NCBI GenBank assembly: GCA_016165875.1
Contig: JABBOT010000080.1
Span: 2,139,205-2,203,204 of the forward strand
Origin: Acanthopleura granulata
Taxonomy: Eukaryota > Mollusca > Polyplacophora > Chitonida > Chitonidae
Direction of reading: 5' to 3'
DNA: 64,000 nt
Shown here: positions 36,738 to 48,276 of the stretch, in pieces
How the letters are laid out: the number at the start of each line of letters is the position of its first letter
Position numbering within the stretch: the stretch's first letter is position 1
Program-made: the position numbers and the translations under genes
The notes under the pieces: generated by a model
The model's database searches: none
What the model saw: only the letters and a program-made list of their open reading frames with translations
Told to the model about the DNA's origin: nothing

Positions 36738-36986
36738 TTATTGCAACTCGTCGAAGAGATTAAAACTGGTTGGTCTTCCCTGTGGTTTGCAGATTGATAC
36801 TATACTCTGACCATCGCTGGTCAACGGCCAATGCTTCCTCAGGCGAGAGCTCAGTGCCTCGATAAATGAGGGTCCACGTTCGACGTCAGCTTCTGTAGAG
36901 CTCGGATGCAGCATTATGTCATGACAGCGCGTGTTGTACCTGAGGAGGGCAATGGTTTCTTCGAGCCCCTGTCCGGTTTCCGCCAC
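36738..36986 (-). CDS. Open frame abutting a SINE tail, possible terminal exon or transposon remnant
   Basis: The minus-strand frame is open for 82 codons and ends in TAA about 16 bp from the tail of the family C SINE at 36722. The first codon is GTG, so a true start is absent. An AG in GGACAG early in the frame could be an acceptor. The product is a well-mixed soluble-looking sequence (Leu-Glu-Glu-Thr-Ile-Ala-Leu-Leu near its start). It could be a last exon or a decayed mobile-element fragment. Confidence 0.25.
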   Translation of the reverse strand: MAETGQGLEETIALLRYNTRCHDIMLHPSSTEADVERGPSFIEALSSRLRKHWPLTSDGQSIVSICKPQGRPTSFNLFDELQ

Positions 36987-37127
36987 TCATAAACCCACAA
37001 TCATTAAGTTTAAACGGTACAATTCTAACGAAGCAGCCCACGTATGTATCAATTTAATAAATGTGCTCATGTCTATAAAGTAAATAAGATAAAAAAATAT
37101 GCTCACATCTTTGCAAATCTAACGAAT

Positions 37128-37340
37128 CTTCACTGTGAAATGACCACCCCGTGCAGGTTTATCGGATGATTAAACTTCAAGTAAGCGTGTTTAATAAATA
37201 TACACATATATTTAAGTATTAAACATGAGTGTCGAAAAGAAGGCATATAGGCCTATACTATAATGCTATAATCTCCAAGTGCTTAACATCTAATGCATAA
37301 AAATGTTTATAAGTTAAAAATCGAAATTTACAGTGTATCC
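37128..37340 (-). repeat. Family G repeat, minus copy
   Basis: Reverse complement aligns with 10170-10378 over about 200 bp, including the AGTATAGGCCTA and GAAGTTTAATCA blocks. Confidence 0.75.
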
Positions 37341-37344
37341 ATAT

Positions 37345-39790
37345 CTTGACCAATCAAAGCAGTCAGCCCATGTCTGTTCAAATTGAATTAATCTAACCAT
37401 GTCTATCCAAACCCAGCAAATCACCGTACGTCTTGAGAAATGTAACACATCAGCTCACAGGCTGACAAATCTAACCAATCTGCTCTTCAAGAGTATCACG
37501 AAGCTTTGGCAACGCTTGATGAAATTACGTCGCGTGCGATCTCACCTCTCCTTTGCTCTTCAAACATTTGCCAACGAATCTCACGTGCTTGGTATGAGAA
37601 TTTCGCGTGCAATGTTGCCTTTTTCCGACGGATCAACTGTTATCGTCTGTTATCTCATGTTTTAGTCCGTTGTTCCAGTCTACTGCTTTGTTTGATCCTC
37701 ATCCATGGACAGTTACATGTATCATACACATATATAATGCATACTATTGATGATAACATAGCTCACGATCTACTAAATACAACCAACCCACTTTCAGGTT
37801 GGTTTGGAGGAAAACGTACCACCTCACCCAGTGGGTGTTTACACAGTATGATAAACATGTCGGTACGTTTGAAGCAATATGGCGGGGCGAAACAGTTAAA
37901 GGAATGCGGTGTCTATGAACTCTGTGGTTTTAGTCTCTCACGAAAGGAAACTGCACTCGTTCCTTTCTGACTGCGCCCATGTTTTCCCGACTTCCGGTGT
38001 GGCTGGCTGTGTGATACTCGGTTATTGTCCCCGATCGGAAGTCTGAATCCCTGTGGCAATCACTCATGTAGCACCCATCCCCGGGGTTTGCTGTCAACTG
38101 TTACCGTCGACTCTCCCTTGGTGCTGTTTACTGTGGGTGACTTCCGTGGCTTATCGTGCAGCCGTTTGACGAACAATCTTCAGGAAATTAGCGCCTCTCC
38201 GCTCAAATAATGGGATGAGTTTAACAACTATCAGGTACCTGGTTAATTACGAAGTAAAGGAATACAATATCGGCCAGCCAATGTCAGTTTGTGGTGATGA
38301 ATATTGAAAGTACATAGCCAATATGCAACTAATGTATTAAAAGTGGAGGGGACGTTTCCGTTCATGACAACAACTGGTCCGTATAAAGCGGACTGTCTCT
38401 CTGGCTATGGCATTTCATGTTGATAAATTGCAATGGGATTAAAATTAGCTTATATAAATGAAATGTGGACTTGGTCATCTCGGGAGAATTTAGGACACAG
38501 GCAACTTTTATTGTACCATTGTATGCATTCCTGAATGCAGTTTCAGAACTGACAGAAAGAAGACTTAAATTAGCAAATATTATGTCGTTTAATTTTGTGC
38601 TGTTGTCAAAATAAACGATCTTTACCAATTTTACAAATGTACAGTTGTAAGTTGTTCTCTGTTACTGACCTTCCTTAATAAAAACTATAACTCTATTCTT
38701 TTTCTGTACTGGTATGTTACAAATGGCTGTTTTCAGCTTAACGATGTCAGGGGAATTGATTATCAATTAATTTATCCAAATAATTGAGCTCATTGCATCA
38801 TCCACATCATCATTTCACCCACACTTTTAATGTTATACTGTGAGAGGGCTATAATAACGCATAACCCTACAAGACTTCACTTTTTCTTCATTACGAGGAT
38901 AGAGAGAAATTTGACCTCATGGCCACATGATATTTGTTTTGACAATATAACATCATTTTCAAGCAATTTTCAGTTATATGATGCAGTTTCTAGGGTAAGC
39001 CACCCACATTTGTTAATTTACACTGGCAGACGCGTGACATATTGCATATTGCCAAAAGGCCCCGAGATCAGTGAAAACTGGGGAATCTCGGACATTCCCT
39101 CGCAGAGAATGTGAGAAGTCACGTCTCGCATAGCCTGGTGATTAGAAGGCAGACATTTTGACCACTTGATCGCAACCAACTTAAGAAATGGTGGAACTCG
39201 AGATTTGTGTACTTCTGTAAAAATAGCAAAAATAGATTTTGCTGAGATTTCCTGCAAATTTCTACACTTTATTCTTTTCCCATTTTCCATCCGTAATTTA
39301 TCAGAGCAGTGTAGTGCTGTTTGTTTGTTTGCTTGGGGTTTCTGTTATTTAGTTGTTTGTTTTCTATTTAACGCTATTCTCTATTTCTGGTTTTAAAGCC
39401 GCTCTCAACATTTGGTCCGTCAATTAGAGACGTGTCTCTCAATCATTCAAACTGTATAGTGTGAAAGGGTGATCGCCACTTAACTATATGCTTATTCCCC
39501 CTTACTCCCTGCTTTTATTTTAACGTGGATGACATTCAACTTTCGGCTTTTGTTAAACTTGTGAGCTTTGGCTTGGATTCGACATACTTTTGACCGTTGT
39601 GTTGCTACTCGACATTTAGTTAGTAATATAAGTTATACCAGCGTGTTGGGTGAGTACAGGGTCTGATATTTCGTGGAGATGATTAATATTTTCACGAGCC
39701 CGAAGGTCGATCTTTGAGAAGGAATTTATCACAATGAAGACCATTAAGGAGCGATTTTTGTTGATATTTCTGCTAAAACACGCCGCGTTT
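37345..39790. other. Non-coding stretch
   Basis: The 154-codon frame at 37506-37970 starts with TTG and has no splice borders I trust. TATTTAACGCTATTCTC at 39367-39383 may be a family B tail. Nothing else. Confidence 0.45.
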
Positions 39791-40132
39791 TTACCGAGGC
39801 TTTGCTAATGATTGAGCGACTGAGACGCATGTCACGTCTAACACGATGAGAACAACATAGGCTAGGACCGGGGCAATGTCGGCGCAGAGCAAAAAATGCT
39901 TGCCTGAGTCGACTGACAGATAGTAATTTTCGGTTCGATTTGCAACGGTTTGCAATTTAACTGTCTCGAAAAGATGCCACGAGAAACTTTCCCACAAGCT
40001 GTTGTTGTTAACTGCTGAATCATTATAACTCTTTGGAAAATAGAGGCAAGAAAAGCTGCTGACTAGTGCATTGCTGACTAGAGTTGCGTTCCCCCTGTGC
40101 GAGAATCCTTGACTACCAAGGGATGTAAACAA
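39791..40132 (-). CDS. Open frame of 113 codons, unverified
   Basis: This minus-strand frame starts from a TTG, not an ATG, so it would have to be part of an exon. It contains four Asn-x-Ser/Thr sequons in its first two thirds and a hydrophobic segment near residues 85-106. That layout resembles an extracellular stretch followed by a membrane helix. A strong minus-strand donor (AAACAG|GTAAGC at about 40162) lies upstream, but its phase does not join this frame through the nearest acceptor. It lies just upstream of the plus-strand signal-peptide candidate at 40197, so the two compete as explanations. Confidence 0.2.
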   Translation of the reverse strand: MFTSLGSQGFSHRGNATLVSNALVSSFSCLYFPKSYNDSAVNNNSLWESFSWHLFETVKLQTVANRTENYYLSVDSGKHFLLCADIAPVLAYVVLIVLDVTCVSVAQSLAKPR

Positions 40133-40196
40133 ATATCATAGGCGAGGAACTGTATTGCTTACCTGTTTTGCGAAAACGGTGGCCCATTCAAGTCAG

Positions 40197-40245
40197 ATGG
40201 ATAAATTGGAGTTCTGGAACTTTCTCTGGATTGTGATATTAACAG
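40197..40245 (+). CDS. Candidate signal-peptide exon
   Basis: The ATG at 40197 begins 16 codons encoding a short charged start (Met-Asp-Lys) and a Trp/Phe/Leu/Ile/Val-rich hydrophobic core, then the donor ACAG|GTAAC at 40246. The exon ends in phase 1, the usual phase for signal-peptide exons in secreted animal proteins. The best nearby acceptor is at 40376. Because the exon is very short, it could be chance. Confidence 0.3.
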
Positions 40246-40376
40246 GTAACTCGGTTAAATTCCAAATTTATCGGAATCAATTCTAACCCCGATGACCTTG
40301 GCAAGGTTCTTTAAATTTTGAGATGTGCACAGTTCTATTATACATTTTACTGTACCCTGTATTCCTGGATGCACAG

Positions 40377-40471
40377 GTGACTTGTCGGCCGCCACAGCCT
40401 TGGAACTGACATACACAAGGCTGATGAAATTCTTTATTCATCGTATCAGTTTTACTTCTAATTATATCTAA
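40377..40471 (+). CDS. Possible second exon of the 40.2-kb short secreted peptide
   Basis: An acceptor (GGATGCACAG, with an upstream TTCTAAC that could be a branch point) precedes this stretch. Joined in phase 1 to the 40197 exon, it adds about 30 codons before TAA at 40469-40471. The junction would place a Gly-Asp-Leu-Ser-Ala-Ala stretch after the hydrophobic core, a plausible signal-peptidase region. The implied intron is about 131 bp. It encodes no cysteines, so a stable mature domain is not obvious. Confidence 0.22.
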
Positions 40472-40744
40472 ATTCTATCCAAGAAAGGGAGCGAGACTCC
40501 TCTCTATCATGTCTACCACCATCGAATGCTCGTTATCATGTGTCATACTCATGATTACAAGGATATCTGAACAAGGATGACTTTTCACAAACCTATATAT
40601 ATATAGGGGCCTAAATTTAGGCATGTGTTATCGTGACATGCATGTTCGTGAAGCTAAACCTTGACATGACGGAGTGTAAACATTGAATGGATTTCACGGA
40701 ATTCCTAATGTCAGTTGCTCTTTGTAATAACTATCCATTCACCT

Positions 40745-41032
40745 TCAGAAAGGACACATAAAGCAGGAGAAAATCTCTCTCCAGGTTAATGCTGAAAGGT
40801 CACGTGCTGACTTGCAGCAAAGGCATCCACGCCCATAGAAAGCGAACACCTGCGTATAGCGCCATTCTTTTATAACTGTGGATTTGTTCCGGTTGAATTC
40901 CATTGTGGCGGACGGAGTAGCCTTGGCGACGCGGTAGCTTTCATCGCATACTTTAGCCCGTGTATTGCCACAGTCACGGAACGAAGACCAAGCTACTTCG
41001 CCCTGAATGATTTTCTCATTCACAGTAACCAA
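40745..41032 (-). CDS. Open frame with clustered cysteines, unverified
   Basis: About 95 codons are open on the minus strand. A possible acceptor (ATCATTCAG) lies near the start and a possible donor (ACGCAG|GTGTTC) part way through. The putative exon between them would encode about 50 residues with two Cys, and a C-L-C-C cluster follows in the unspliced frame. Codon choice looks reasonable, but no start codon or family is identifiable. Confidence 0.2.
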   Translation of the reverse strand: MVTVNEKIIQGEVAWSSFRDCGNTRAKVCDESYRVAKATPSATMEFNRNKSTVIKEWRYTQVFAFYGRGCLCCKSARDLSALTWREIFSCFMCPF

Positions 41033-41093
41033 CTTGCATTTCTACTCTTGTTGCGGCCATTTCAAATCAGACCATTCAATTCAGTTATATCCC

Positions 41094-41470
41094 CACGATG
41101 TGGCTGAGATACTGCCAATGTGGCGTTAATGTCATGCATTCATTTCAATCACTACAGGGCACATGAGATTCAAATTTGGTCTTTGGCAAGAAATTTGCAG
41201 ATTCCCACAGCTTTAACCGCTTGATAAAGACCGACCAAATGCAGTCATGTGGCCGTTTTTGTAGTCTGAAGTTCAATAAAGACCATTTGTTTTCCAGCAA
41301 TATGGTGTGCATATATGTATGTCACATGTGAGAAAGTTCGTCGTTAACTTACCAAAGGGCGGTGGTTTATGCCTTGCATCTGGATTCCTCCAGCAAAACG
41401 AAGCTGACCACCATAAAATAAGCGGAAAAATTCTTGGATATGGCGCCAAATAATAATAAAATAAATAAAT
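41094..41470 (+). mobile_element. Family D motif followed by family C SINE-like element, copy 2
   Basis: GGCTGAGATACTGCCAATGT at 41102 is the family D motif. From 41158 the sequence follows family C (GAGATTCAAATTTGG, CAAGAAATTTGCAGATTCCC, TTTGTTTTCCAGCAATATGG) to a tail of AATAATAAAATAAATAAAT. Confidence 0.62.
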
Positions 41471-41778
41471 CAAATCATGTTAAAATACGTTAAGTCATGA
41501 TCCAAATCAGATATACAGCGTCAAACAGGTTTAAGGATTTTGAGTAACCAGCACCATCTCTCCACTTGCACACTAGTAGGAAAGTTCGCGCTTCCGCTAC
41601 AACCGGTGAAATCGTCGTCGCTGAGGAGAGAGAATTACCGATGTGCTGAACGTCTTTATTTACTAGCAGCCTGGAACAGGAAGTCAATTAATGCAAAACA
41701 ACGACTAGGCATTTGATGGTCGCTTCTTCATAGCTAGTATAGTGCTCTTAGCTTGACGTGTAACTGTATATACAATTC

Positions 41779-41915
41779 CATTTATTTTATTTCTTTGATT
41801 TATGTTTTACGAAGCACAGAAGAACATTTCACTGGTATGGCGTATGTGCCCTTGATGGTTGAAACCAGTCAGACGCCGGCGAAAACGACCGCCCCTCGCC
41901 AGTACCGGGCAAAAC
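41779..41915 (-). mobile_element. SINE family A or relative, diverged tail half
   Basis: TTTATTTCTTTGATTTATGT, then TTTTACGAAGCACAGAAGAA and ATTTCACTGGTATGGCG follow the family A layout with many changes. Confidence 0.55.
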
Positions 41916-42785
41916 ACTGACAGAACACAACAGCCAAACTGATTAGTTTAAACGTATCAGTGGATAATGTCAAGGATGACGGTTCCTACAAATCCTAAAT
42001 TTAGTCAGTTAAACTCCAATAATTTTTACGCGAGACGTGCAGTCAGAATCTAGTCCTTTAGTCACAAGTAAATCACAAATAAACGCCACTGGGGAAATAA
42101 AACTATGGATAAAACAAAATGTAACGTATAATACGCTTTCCCTTAATAACTAAAAACCAAGCACAACTTAACATGTTTGTCGGTTATTGCAAATAGTTGC
42201 TTTTGAAACAACATGTCGGCATAATCAGATTGTTCTCAGCCCACGGTGCAATGAGTTAATTTCGACACAATATGGCTGCAACACGACCAAAACTCCGTTG
42301 AACATTCATTAGCCGGCTATTTACAAGGATGCTCATTTAATTAGATTAGGGTAATTGAAACGACGGAGCATTAATGTGAGACATAAATCCAATATTTACC
42401 ATATCGCCTTGAGAATTCTGATTTACTAGTGAGCTCAAAAGCTGACCATCCCATTAAAGTTCATGGATGAAGCCCTGGGATGTGAGACATAAATCTTCCT
42501 TAAAGTCAGCTGAGTCCCATGGCTGATGTTTCGTTCGTAGGACTGCTGCTTTCCTTGATTCCTCAAGGACGTTCACGGACAGTCGGACCATCTGAGAACC
42601 AATGACTGGACAAATATAAAGCTTCAGGTATCGTCTGACACTGTGAGCTCAGTATTAAAACCTAGATGAGCGCTGGGATTTGATCTTCAAGGAAATCAAT
42701 GTCTAAGATTGAAATTGCTTTTGTGCTGACGTATCTGGTCAAGCTTTTCCGCGACCTTATTAAAAGACAGAGAGAGAAAGAGGGC

Positions 42786-42796
42786 GGGGGGGGGGG
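42786..42796. repeat. Poly-G run, 11 nt
   Basis: Uninterrupted G run after an AG-rich stretch. Confidence 0.9.
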
Positions 42797-43023
42797 ATGG
42801 CGTGGAGAGAAAATAAAACCACATGATTTACAATTATTCTAGGAAAGTGACATGCACCCCTCAAATGTTTTGATGTAGGGCAATAGAAGCCATCATTAAT
42901 GTGGCAAGTGACACGCACACAGATTGTGATGGTAAGGACAATAAATTTCGTTTCGTTTTAATGATTCTGGAAAATGTGCACCGGTCAGTGCATAATGATG
43001 GAGAAAAGTGAAAATAGTCTTCA

Positions 43024-43055
43024 GTTTGGCGTAAAACAACAATCAGATAAATACA
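43024..43055 (+). mobile_element. SINE family A tail fragment
   Basis: GTTTGGCGTAAAACAACAAT followed by CAGATAAATA. Confidence 0.6.
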
Positions 43056-46000
43056 TCCATCACTGTTTTTCATTGGACAGGAATGGTCATGAGGTCAACA
43101 TGAGGCTTACTGGCCCCATACAGTTTCGTATCCTTTCACTCAGTAATCATCTAACTAATAAACTCTATGCAACGCGCTGAATGTTGAGTGATGCATGGTG
43201 TGAATACTTCAATGTCTAGTGCCACTTAGTGCAGAGTGCCACCATGGGACTATGTCACTTCCTCACCTGATAAAAAGCATGCAGCCCTCTGCGCTGAATG
43301 GCATAAGATGCAAGAAATGTGCAACGACATGCACTGAATGGCATTACGACAAGAAACATTCAGGACCAGGCACACAAAAGCACTAAATTTCTTGGGGAAA
43401 AGTTTTAGAAAAGCACATCTCGGGATAAGAAACTTCATAGTTTATCCTCCTAATGTTAAACATGAGAACTGCGTGACGAAGAATTCACTACGCGTTGAGT
43501 TTTTGACGAAAGCTAAAACTTGCCGTGCGAGTCCTGTCCAGCAATGTAGTGATTCTCATGTCTAACCTGAAATGAATTTAAATATTCCAATATTGTGAAG
43601 TTTATTTAAGTGCTATTTGATGAATCAAATCAAATACCCATTTCCAGAACATCATAATTTTGGACTACAAAATCTTGAGTTACGGTAATAGTCATTTGTT
43701 GAAATGGACATGCATGGCTGCTCACTAGAACACCCGTAACTCTTAACACGACCTCGGACCTTAGAAAACCAGTAAATAATAGCACTTATATACAGCATAC
43801 ATTCCAAAGCCCTGAAACATTGGCAATCACAATCATTTTTTTTACAGAGAGCGACAGGAAAGGCCCCGTAAATTTTAACCAATCAGAAAGCTGCAGATAA
43901 GAAATCATGTGATAACGGCGCTCAGCTATTACGCCCAACGCATAATTTCCTTTCTGAAATGCCAGAAAACATGGCTTTGAATACAAGGTAATAAAGCATC
44001 GTAATTTCACAGCATGGTTAAATCACAGGGAAACAGTTTTCAGAAGCTGTTGATTAATGTGAGGGTGAAATAAGTGATATAGAGGACTTACAGTAAAAAG
44101 GTTACAAGTTTGATGACGTTCAGATGACTTGGTCAGGAAATTATCACACGCCATCAACCTGCAATGCAACAATTACTAGACGCAAATCAATTTAGATGCT
44201 TTAATCGAACTTTACCCGGGTGGTAGAACACGTTACTCCCGGAAAGCAGTCAAGGAAGTTGTGTTCATAATCCTGCAGTGTACTTATGTAAATATGAATT
44301 ACATCTATCTAGATAACGGTTGAGAAATAGTTGATGTTATATTTACGTTTGATCATATGGGACAGTCTGTACAGTCTTGGGTGTTCTGTAGGGCTAATTT
44401 GGCCATATACTGGGTGACAAGCACAAATATATGCAAAAAGAGGTAAGTTTTATTCACTTAGCGGTGTGAGTATCTCGATTTAGCTGATCATGAAGGGCCT
44501 TTATTCATCGTGTCAAGAAACACTGAAGTGTTCCAAATGATACAACCTAAAGGAAATTTATTATCCCTTGAAAGTGATATCATTATGTATACTGCTGGTA
44601 GTAAAAACCGAAGACCGGGGGAAAACACTGTTTAAAATCAATTATTAGCCCCTAATTAAATTAACTCTCTAGATGATTCACAAGGAAATCCTGGGAGATC
44701 AAATCACCTCGCTGAACTTTCAACGTGTCGATACCGCTCGGAAATGATACGTGTATTCGACTTCATGTACAATGTTTTATTGAGTCTGTGGACGGAGGAA
44801 ACAGAAGTGACTGGGGTAAACCACCGACATTTGTTAAGTTTTACTGACGTATCATTTCGCGTGTGACGTACCGTATTGGTGTCACACAAGTGGTCCTTTA
44901 TAGACAACGCAAACGACTCCACAAACTTCGACAAACCATTTATTATAATCTATATAAAGGTCCGACTAGCAGGAGAATCTTAAAATCTCAAGTCAAAGGC
45001 CCGGCTTCAACATGAACCGGCTAGTATCCAAGCAATTCTCATGCACTGTAAAATCCAACATTGTTGATTTCTTCGAAGCTCTAAAAGAGAACGGAAAGTT
45101 TGGAAGGTTTAAATAGCTCTCGACATTTCACCCTTTCTGATTGCCCTAAAGAAAGCAGTTGTCAGTTACACTTTGTGAAAGAGTTATATATTATAGCGAA
45201 ATCGCAATAAGAAATGCGCTACGGTCACGCGATGTATCATGGCCGAAATTCCTCGCGTAGATTTTATTCTAAGAAAATGTATCCGCTCGAGTTTTTTAAA
45301 ATCTACAACTTTCACCATTATTTCTGTCAGGAAATAATGTTGTGGCGTTGACGGCTTTCCGTAGTTTGTTTGATTCCATGTATATGCATTTACACTGAAC
45401 ACTGAGAAAGATGGAAGACAGAAGGCAATGAAATTTTACCGGTGTAAGATGTTATCAGAGACATCTACTATAGGGTATCCGCTCAACTCAGCCTTCACGA
45501 AACACGCCTTTATTCAAGCAAACACTATTCATCATGACCTTCAGTATATTGAGGCTAGCTCTTTTCTTTCATGCTTTATACAGACAAGACTTTATTATGA
45601 CATGAGGCATTTTTTGTGGTACATATACACATAAAACTGAGCATAACCACCTGAAATCGAACCAACTTTATACATGTAAAATTGACGGACCTAACCCTTT
45701 GCTTTCATGAAAGAGGAGTGGTGTATTTTCTGAAGAGATGGTCCCGAATCTCGGCGTGGTAGACACATTCGTGCACTAATCGTCCACCATAATGGATGTT
45801 CTGGGTGAGTCGATGCTCAGTATGTATGCATGTACGTGTGTATGCTTGAATTTAACCACGACGTTCAGCACAGAACACCAAAAGAACAGAAAATGTATAT
45901 GATGTATGAAAGTATGAGAGATTCACGTAAAGGGAAGCAGTCAACAGTTTTCAAAGGTTCCGGGCATACACATGGAATATTCTAAGCACACAAATTTAAC

Positions 46001-47749
46001 CAGTGTGCAAATCATCAAAACTATGGTGTCATGAGACTACAATCATTCATTTAAAATATGTCTCACAGTTTGCTCTTCTGTTGTAACGTCCATACATCCA
46101 ACATGGGGATGCACATTGACTAGCACCCGATCCTTGCACAGGCCGTATTTATACTGAATACATGGTTATATGGTAAAAAAAAATATCAATCTGCGCAATA
46201 CAGTCCACATGAACCACCATAGTTGAGCTCGTATGCTTGCCTTAATTATCGTTATTTTGGAACACCTACAGCGTTTTAAAAAAAACTTCACCTAGACCGT
46301 GTATTAACTCCACCACCAGCCTTGGGTGTACCGTTACTTTTTAGCTACACAGTTAACTATGGATTTACGAATATAGAGTTTCGTGTCAATGGGCCAGCTC
46401 CTGTGTGTAATTCTGAGCGACTATTCAACCATGATGACGAAGTTTGCTCTAGTTCCATTGAATGAATGAACAGCATGATTCAATGTTTTTCTTTCTTGTT
46501 TTGTTTTTTTTGTTTTTTTTTGTTTATTTTTGTGTTGCTGTTTTTTCTTTTTGCTTTTTGTCAGCGAGGACTGGTATACTACAGTTTATAGTCAGACGTT
46601 TATATGAGGTTTCCAGGATTTCCAAGAATGTGTCATTTTTTTCTACAGTCAACAAGGGTGCGAGTCTGTTACAGGCTGGTCGCGTGCTGGTGTGAAGCTG
46701 CTCCAGACACGCGCATGTGTCATGCAGCGTCAAGCTCGCGAGTACACGGTTAGAACGATATCATTCCTGTCAATCACAACAGATCTGATTCCTGCTTCCG
46801 CAGTGACTTAAACAGAGAGCTGTTTTCCGTCACTTTACTTGTGCGCGTATCCGAGAAGCACGGGGACAGCCAGTCGGCTGCGACGTGTGAAAGCCTGCCA
46901 TACATATCGAAGTGGAGCATTGCCCGAATGACGTGTGATACAGACGTACAGAAAATCTGAGTGTAAGAGCTCTCTTCGCCCAACTCCCTCCGCTCGCGCT
47001 CTGCCCACTTAACACGCATTAAACACGAGCCCGGCACACGCGGGATTATCCTAGCCCATAACTACATTCACTCAGGTGGATCGGTATGCCAGTTATTTGC
47101 CGAAGCTGTTCAGGGTTGAAATTATAAGAGAATCTCCAGGGGAATGGGGGAATGTGTGGACAGAGAGGTACGGGAGGGGCTTTGGACGTCAGCTCTGGGT
47201 GTGCCCTCACTCTAACTCTACACACAAGCATACAAAGACTGGGCAATAAAACGCAGAAGAACTTCAAACACAATTCAGCGCAGTAAATCACGAAACGGCC
47301 TGTATAGCGTTATGTATTCACCATGGGGTATAGAATCTAGAAACTGCCGAGTTAATGTCAACAGATCAGCCTAGGTGTAAATATACCGGCGGTTCAAGTT
47401 AAACCACTTTCGGACAATGTCTTGATTTGTGCTGGCTTTTACCCCCACCGGAACACCCCAGCTCTGCAGCTTCCTCATTAATTATCCAATGAAACAGTCC
47501 GTAGCATTCCTCATTCCAAATATAGACCTGAAAATTCCAAATATGGCAGGAACACACCTATTTTTTCACTCTCGTGCTACTCGGGTGGTATGTGAAGCTG
47601 TATCCTGTGCACCCCATGACCCCTGAGGACACGCCCATCTCGGGGATGACATCACTCAATGCAAAAGCATGCATGGAGACCTAAATGTAACGGTACTTGG
47701 GGTTCTGCGCGTCACTGAGCTTTCGTATTTCCTCCCGATCGGACTAGAG
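43056..47749. other. Mostly non-coding stretch upstream of the EGF-like gene
   Basis: Only a family B fragment (44786) and a T-rich run (46486-46560) stand out. 46700-47300 is richer in G+C, but its frames have no start or splice support. Confidence 0.5.
44786..44895 (-). mobile_element. SINE family B fragment
   Basis: GTGGACGGAGGAAACAGAAG, GGGGTAAACCACCGACATTT and CGTGTGACGTACCGTATTGG parallel the 8849 copy. Confidence 0.6.
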
Positions 47750-47842
47750 CACGTGGGCGCCGTGGTTTTTCGATAAATTTAGATGTTCACTCCACCAGTC
47801 CGCAATTCGGACGACTCCACTGACTAGAGAAGGCTATATAGG
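47750..47842 (+). promoter_or_regulatory. TATA-type promoter of the EGF-like gene
   Basis: TATATAGG at 47835-47842 lies about 50 bp before the first ATG (47893) and about 140 bp before the preferred ATG (47980), so initiation near 47865-47872 would give a short leader. Upstream are a perfect E-box CACGTG at 47750-47755, a short inverted repeat GTCCG/CGGAC at 47798-47812 and a CRE-like ATGACATCAC near 47646-47655. Factor binding is inference. Confidence 0.5.
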
Positions 47843-47892
47843 AATGTCTTTATTTTCGTGACATCGGTGATATTTTTATTGCATAATACTAT

Positions 47893-48270
47893 ATGAAGTT
47901 TGTGCTAGACTTATTGCAGCGAGTGATGCCATGGTGTTATCAACTCTCCTCTGTACTGCGTGTGACAAACGGGCGGGCAATGAAGGGGCCATCACTTCCT
48001 CTGCTACTTACTGTCATTTTACTATTGGGTATCGTGATCGATGCCACCCCGGCTCACTACAGCTGCCAAGCGTACTGTTACAATGGCGGAACATTGTATA
48101 TTCGATCGGCCTTGGGTTACTGTCGTTGTCGATGTGCTCCAGGCTTCGACGGACCGGTTTGTCGGTTCCGATCGAGGAAAAGACGTACTTTAGATCGCTT
48201 GTACAGAATAAGGAGACGAATTATTCGCAAGAGAAGTTACGATTTGCCCATTTTTCTTCTCAAAAGATAA
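47893..48270 (+). CDS. Small secreted EGF-like protein with polybasic tail, exon 1 (ends at an in-frame TAA)
   Basis: The open frame has 125 codons. Residues 30-54 look like a signal peptide: Met30-Lys, then a hydrophobic run rich in Leu, Val and Ile, then a small-residue cleavage region near Ala51-Ala54. The start at 47980 (Met30) has G at -3 and is more likely than 47893, which has T at -3. Cysteines lie at 58, 62, 77, 79, 81 and 90 (C-x3-C-x14-C-x-C-x-C-x8-C), with NGG at 64-66 and PGF-x-GP at 83-88. This is the C-x-C-x-C variant of an EGF-like module; the usual Cys after NGGT is Leu. Residues 91-125 carry 16 Arg/Lys, including RSRKRR (93-98) and RKR (112-114), and the frame ends in KR. 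Furin and dibasic cleavage would leave a short peptide at 115-123. A TATA box lies upstream and a strong donor follows the stop. Secreted growth factor, peptide precursor or cysteine-rich effector are all possible; I do not recognise the orthologue. Confidence 0.68.
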   Translation: MKFVLDLLQRVMPWCYQLSSVLRVTNGRAMKGPSLPLLLTVILLLGIVIDATPAHYSCQAYCYNGGTLYIRSALGYCRCRCAPGFDGPVCRFRSRKRRTLDRLYRIRRRIIRKRSYDLPIFLLKR

Positions 48271-48276
48271 CGGATG

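Noticed and set aside
37506..37970. 154-codon plus frame
   Set aside because: It begins at TTG, has irregular composition and no splice signals or recognisable domain.
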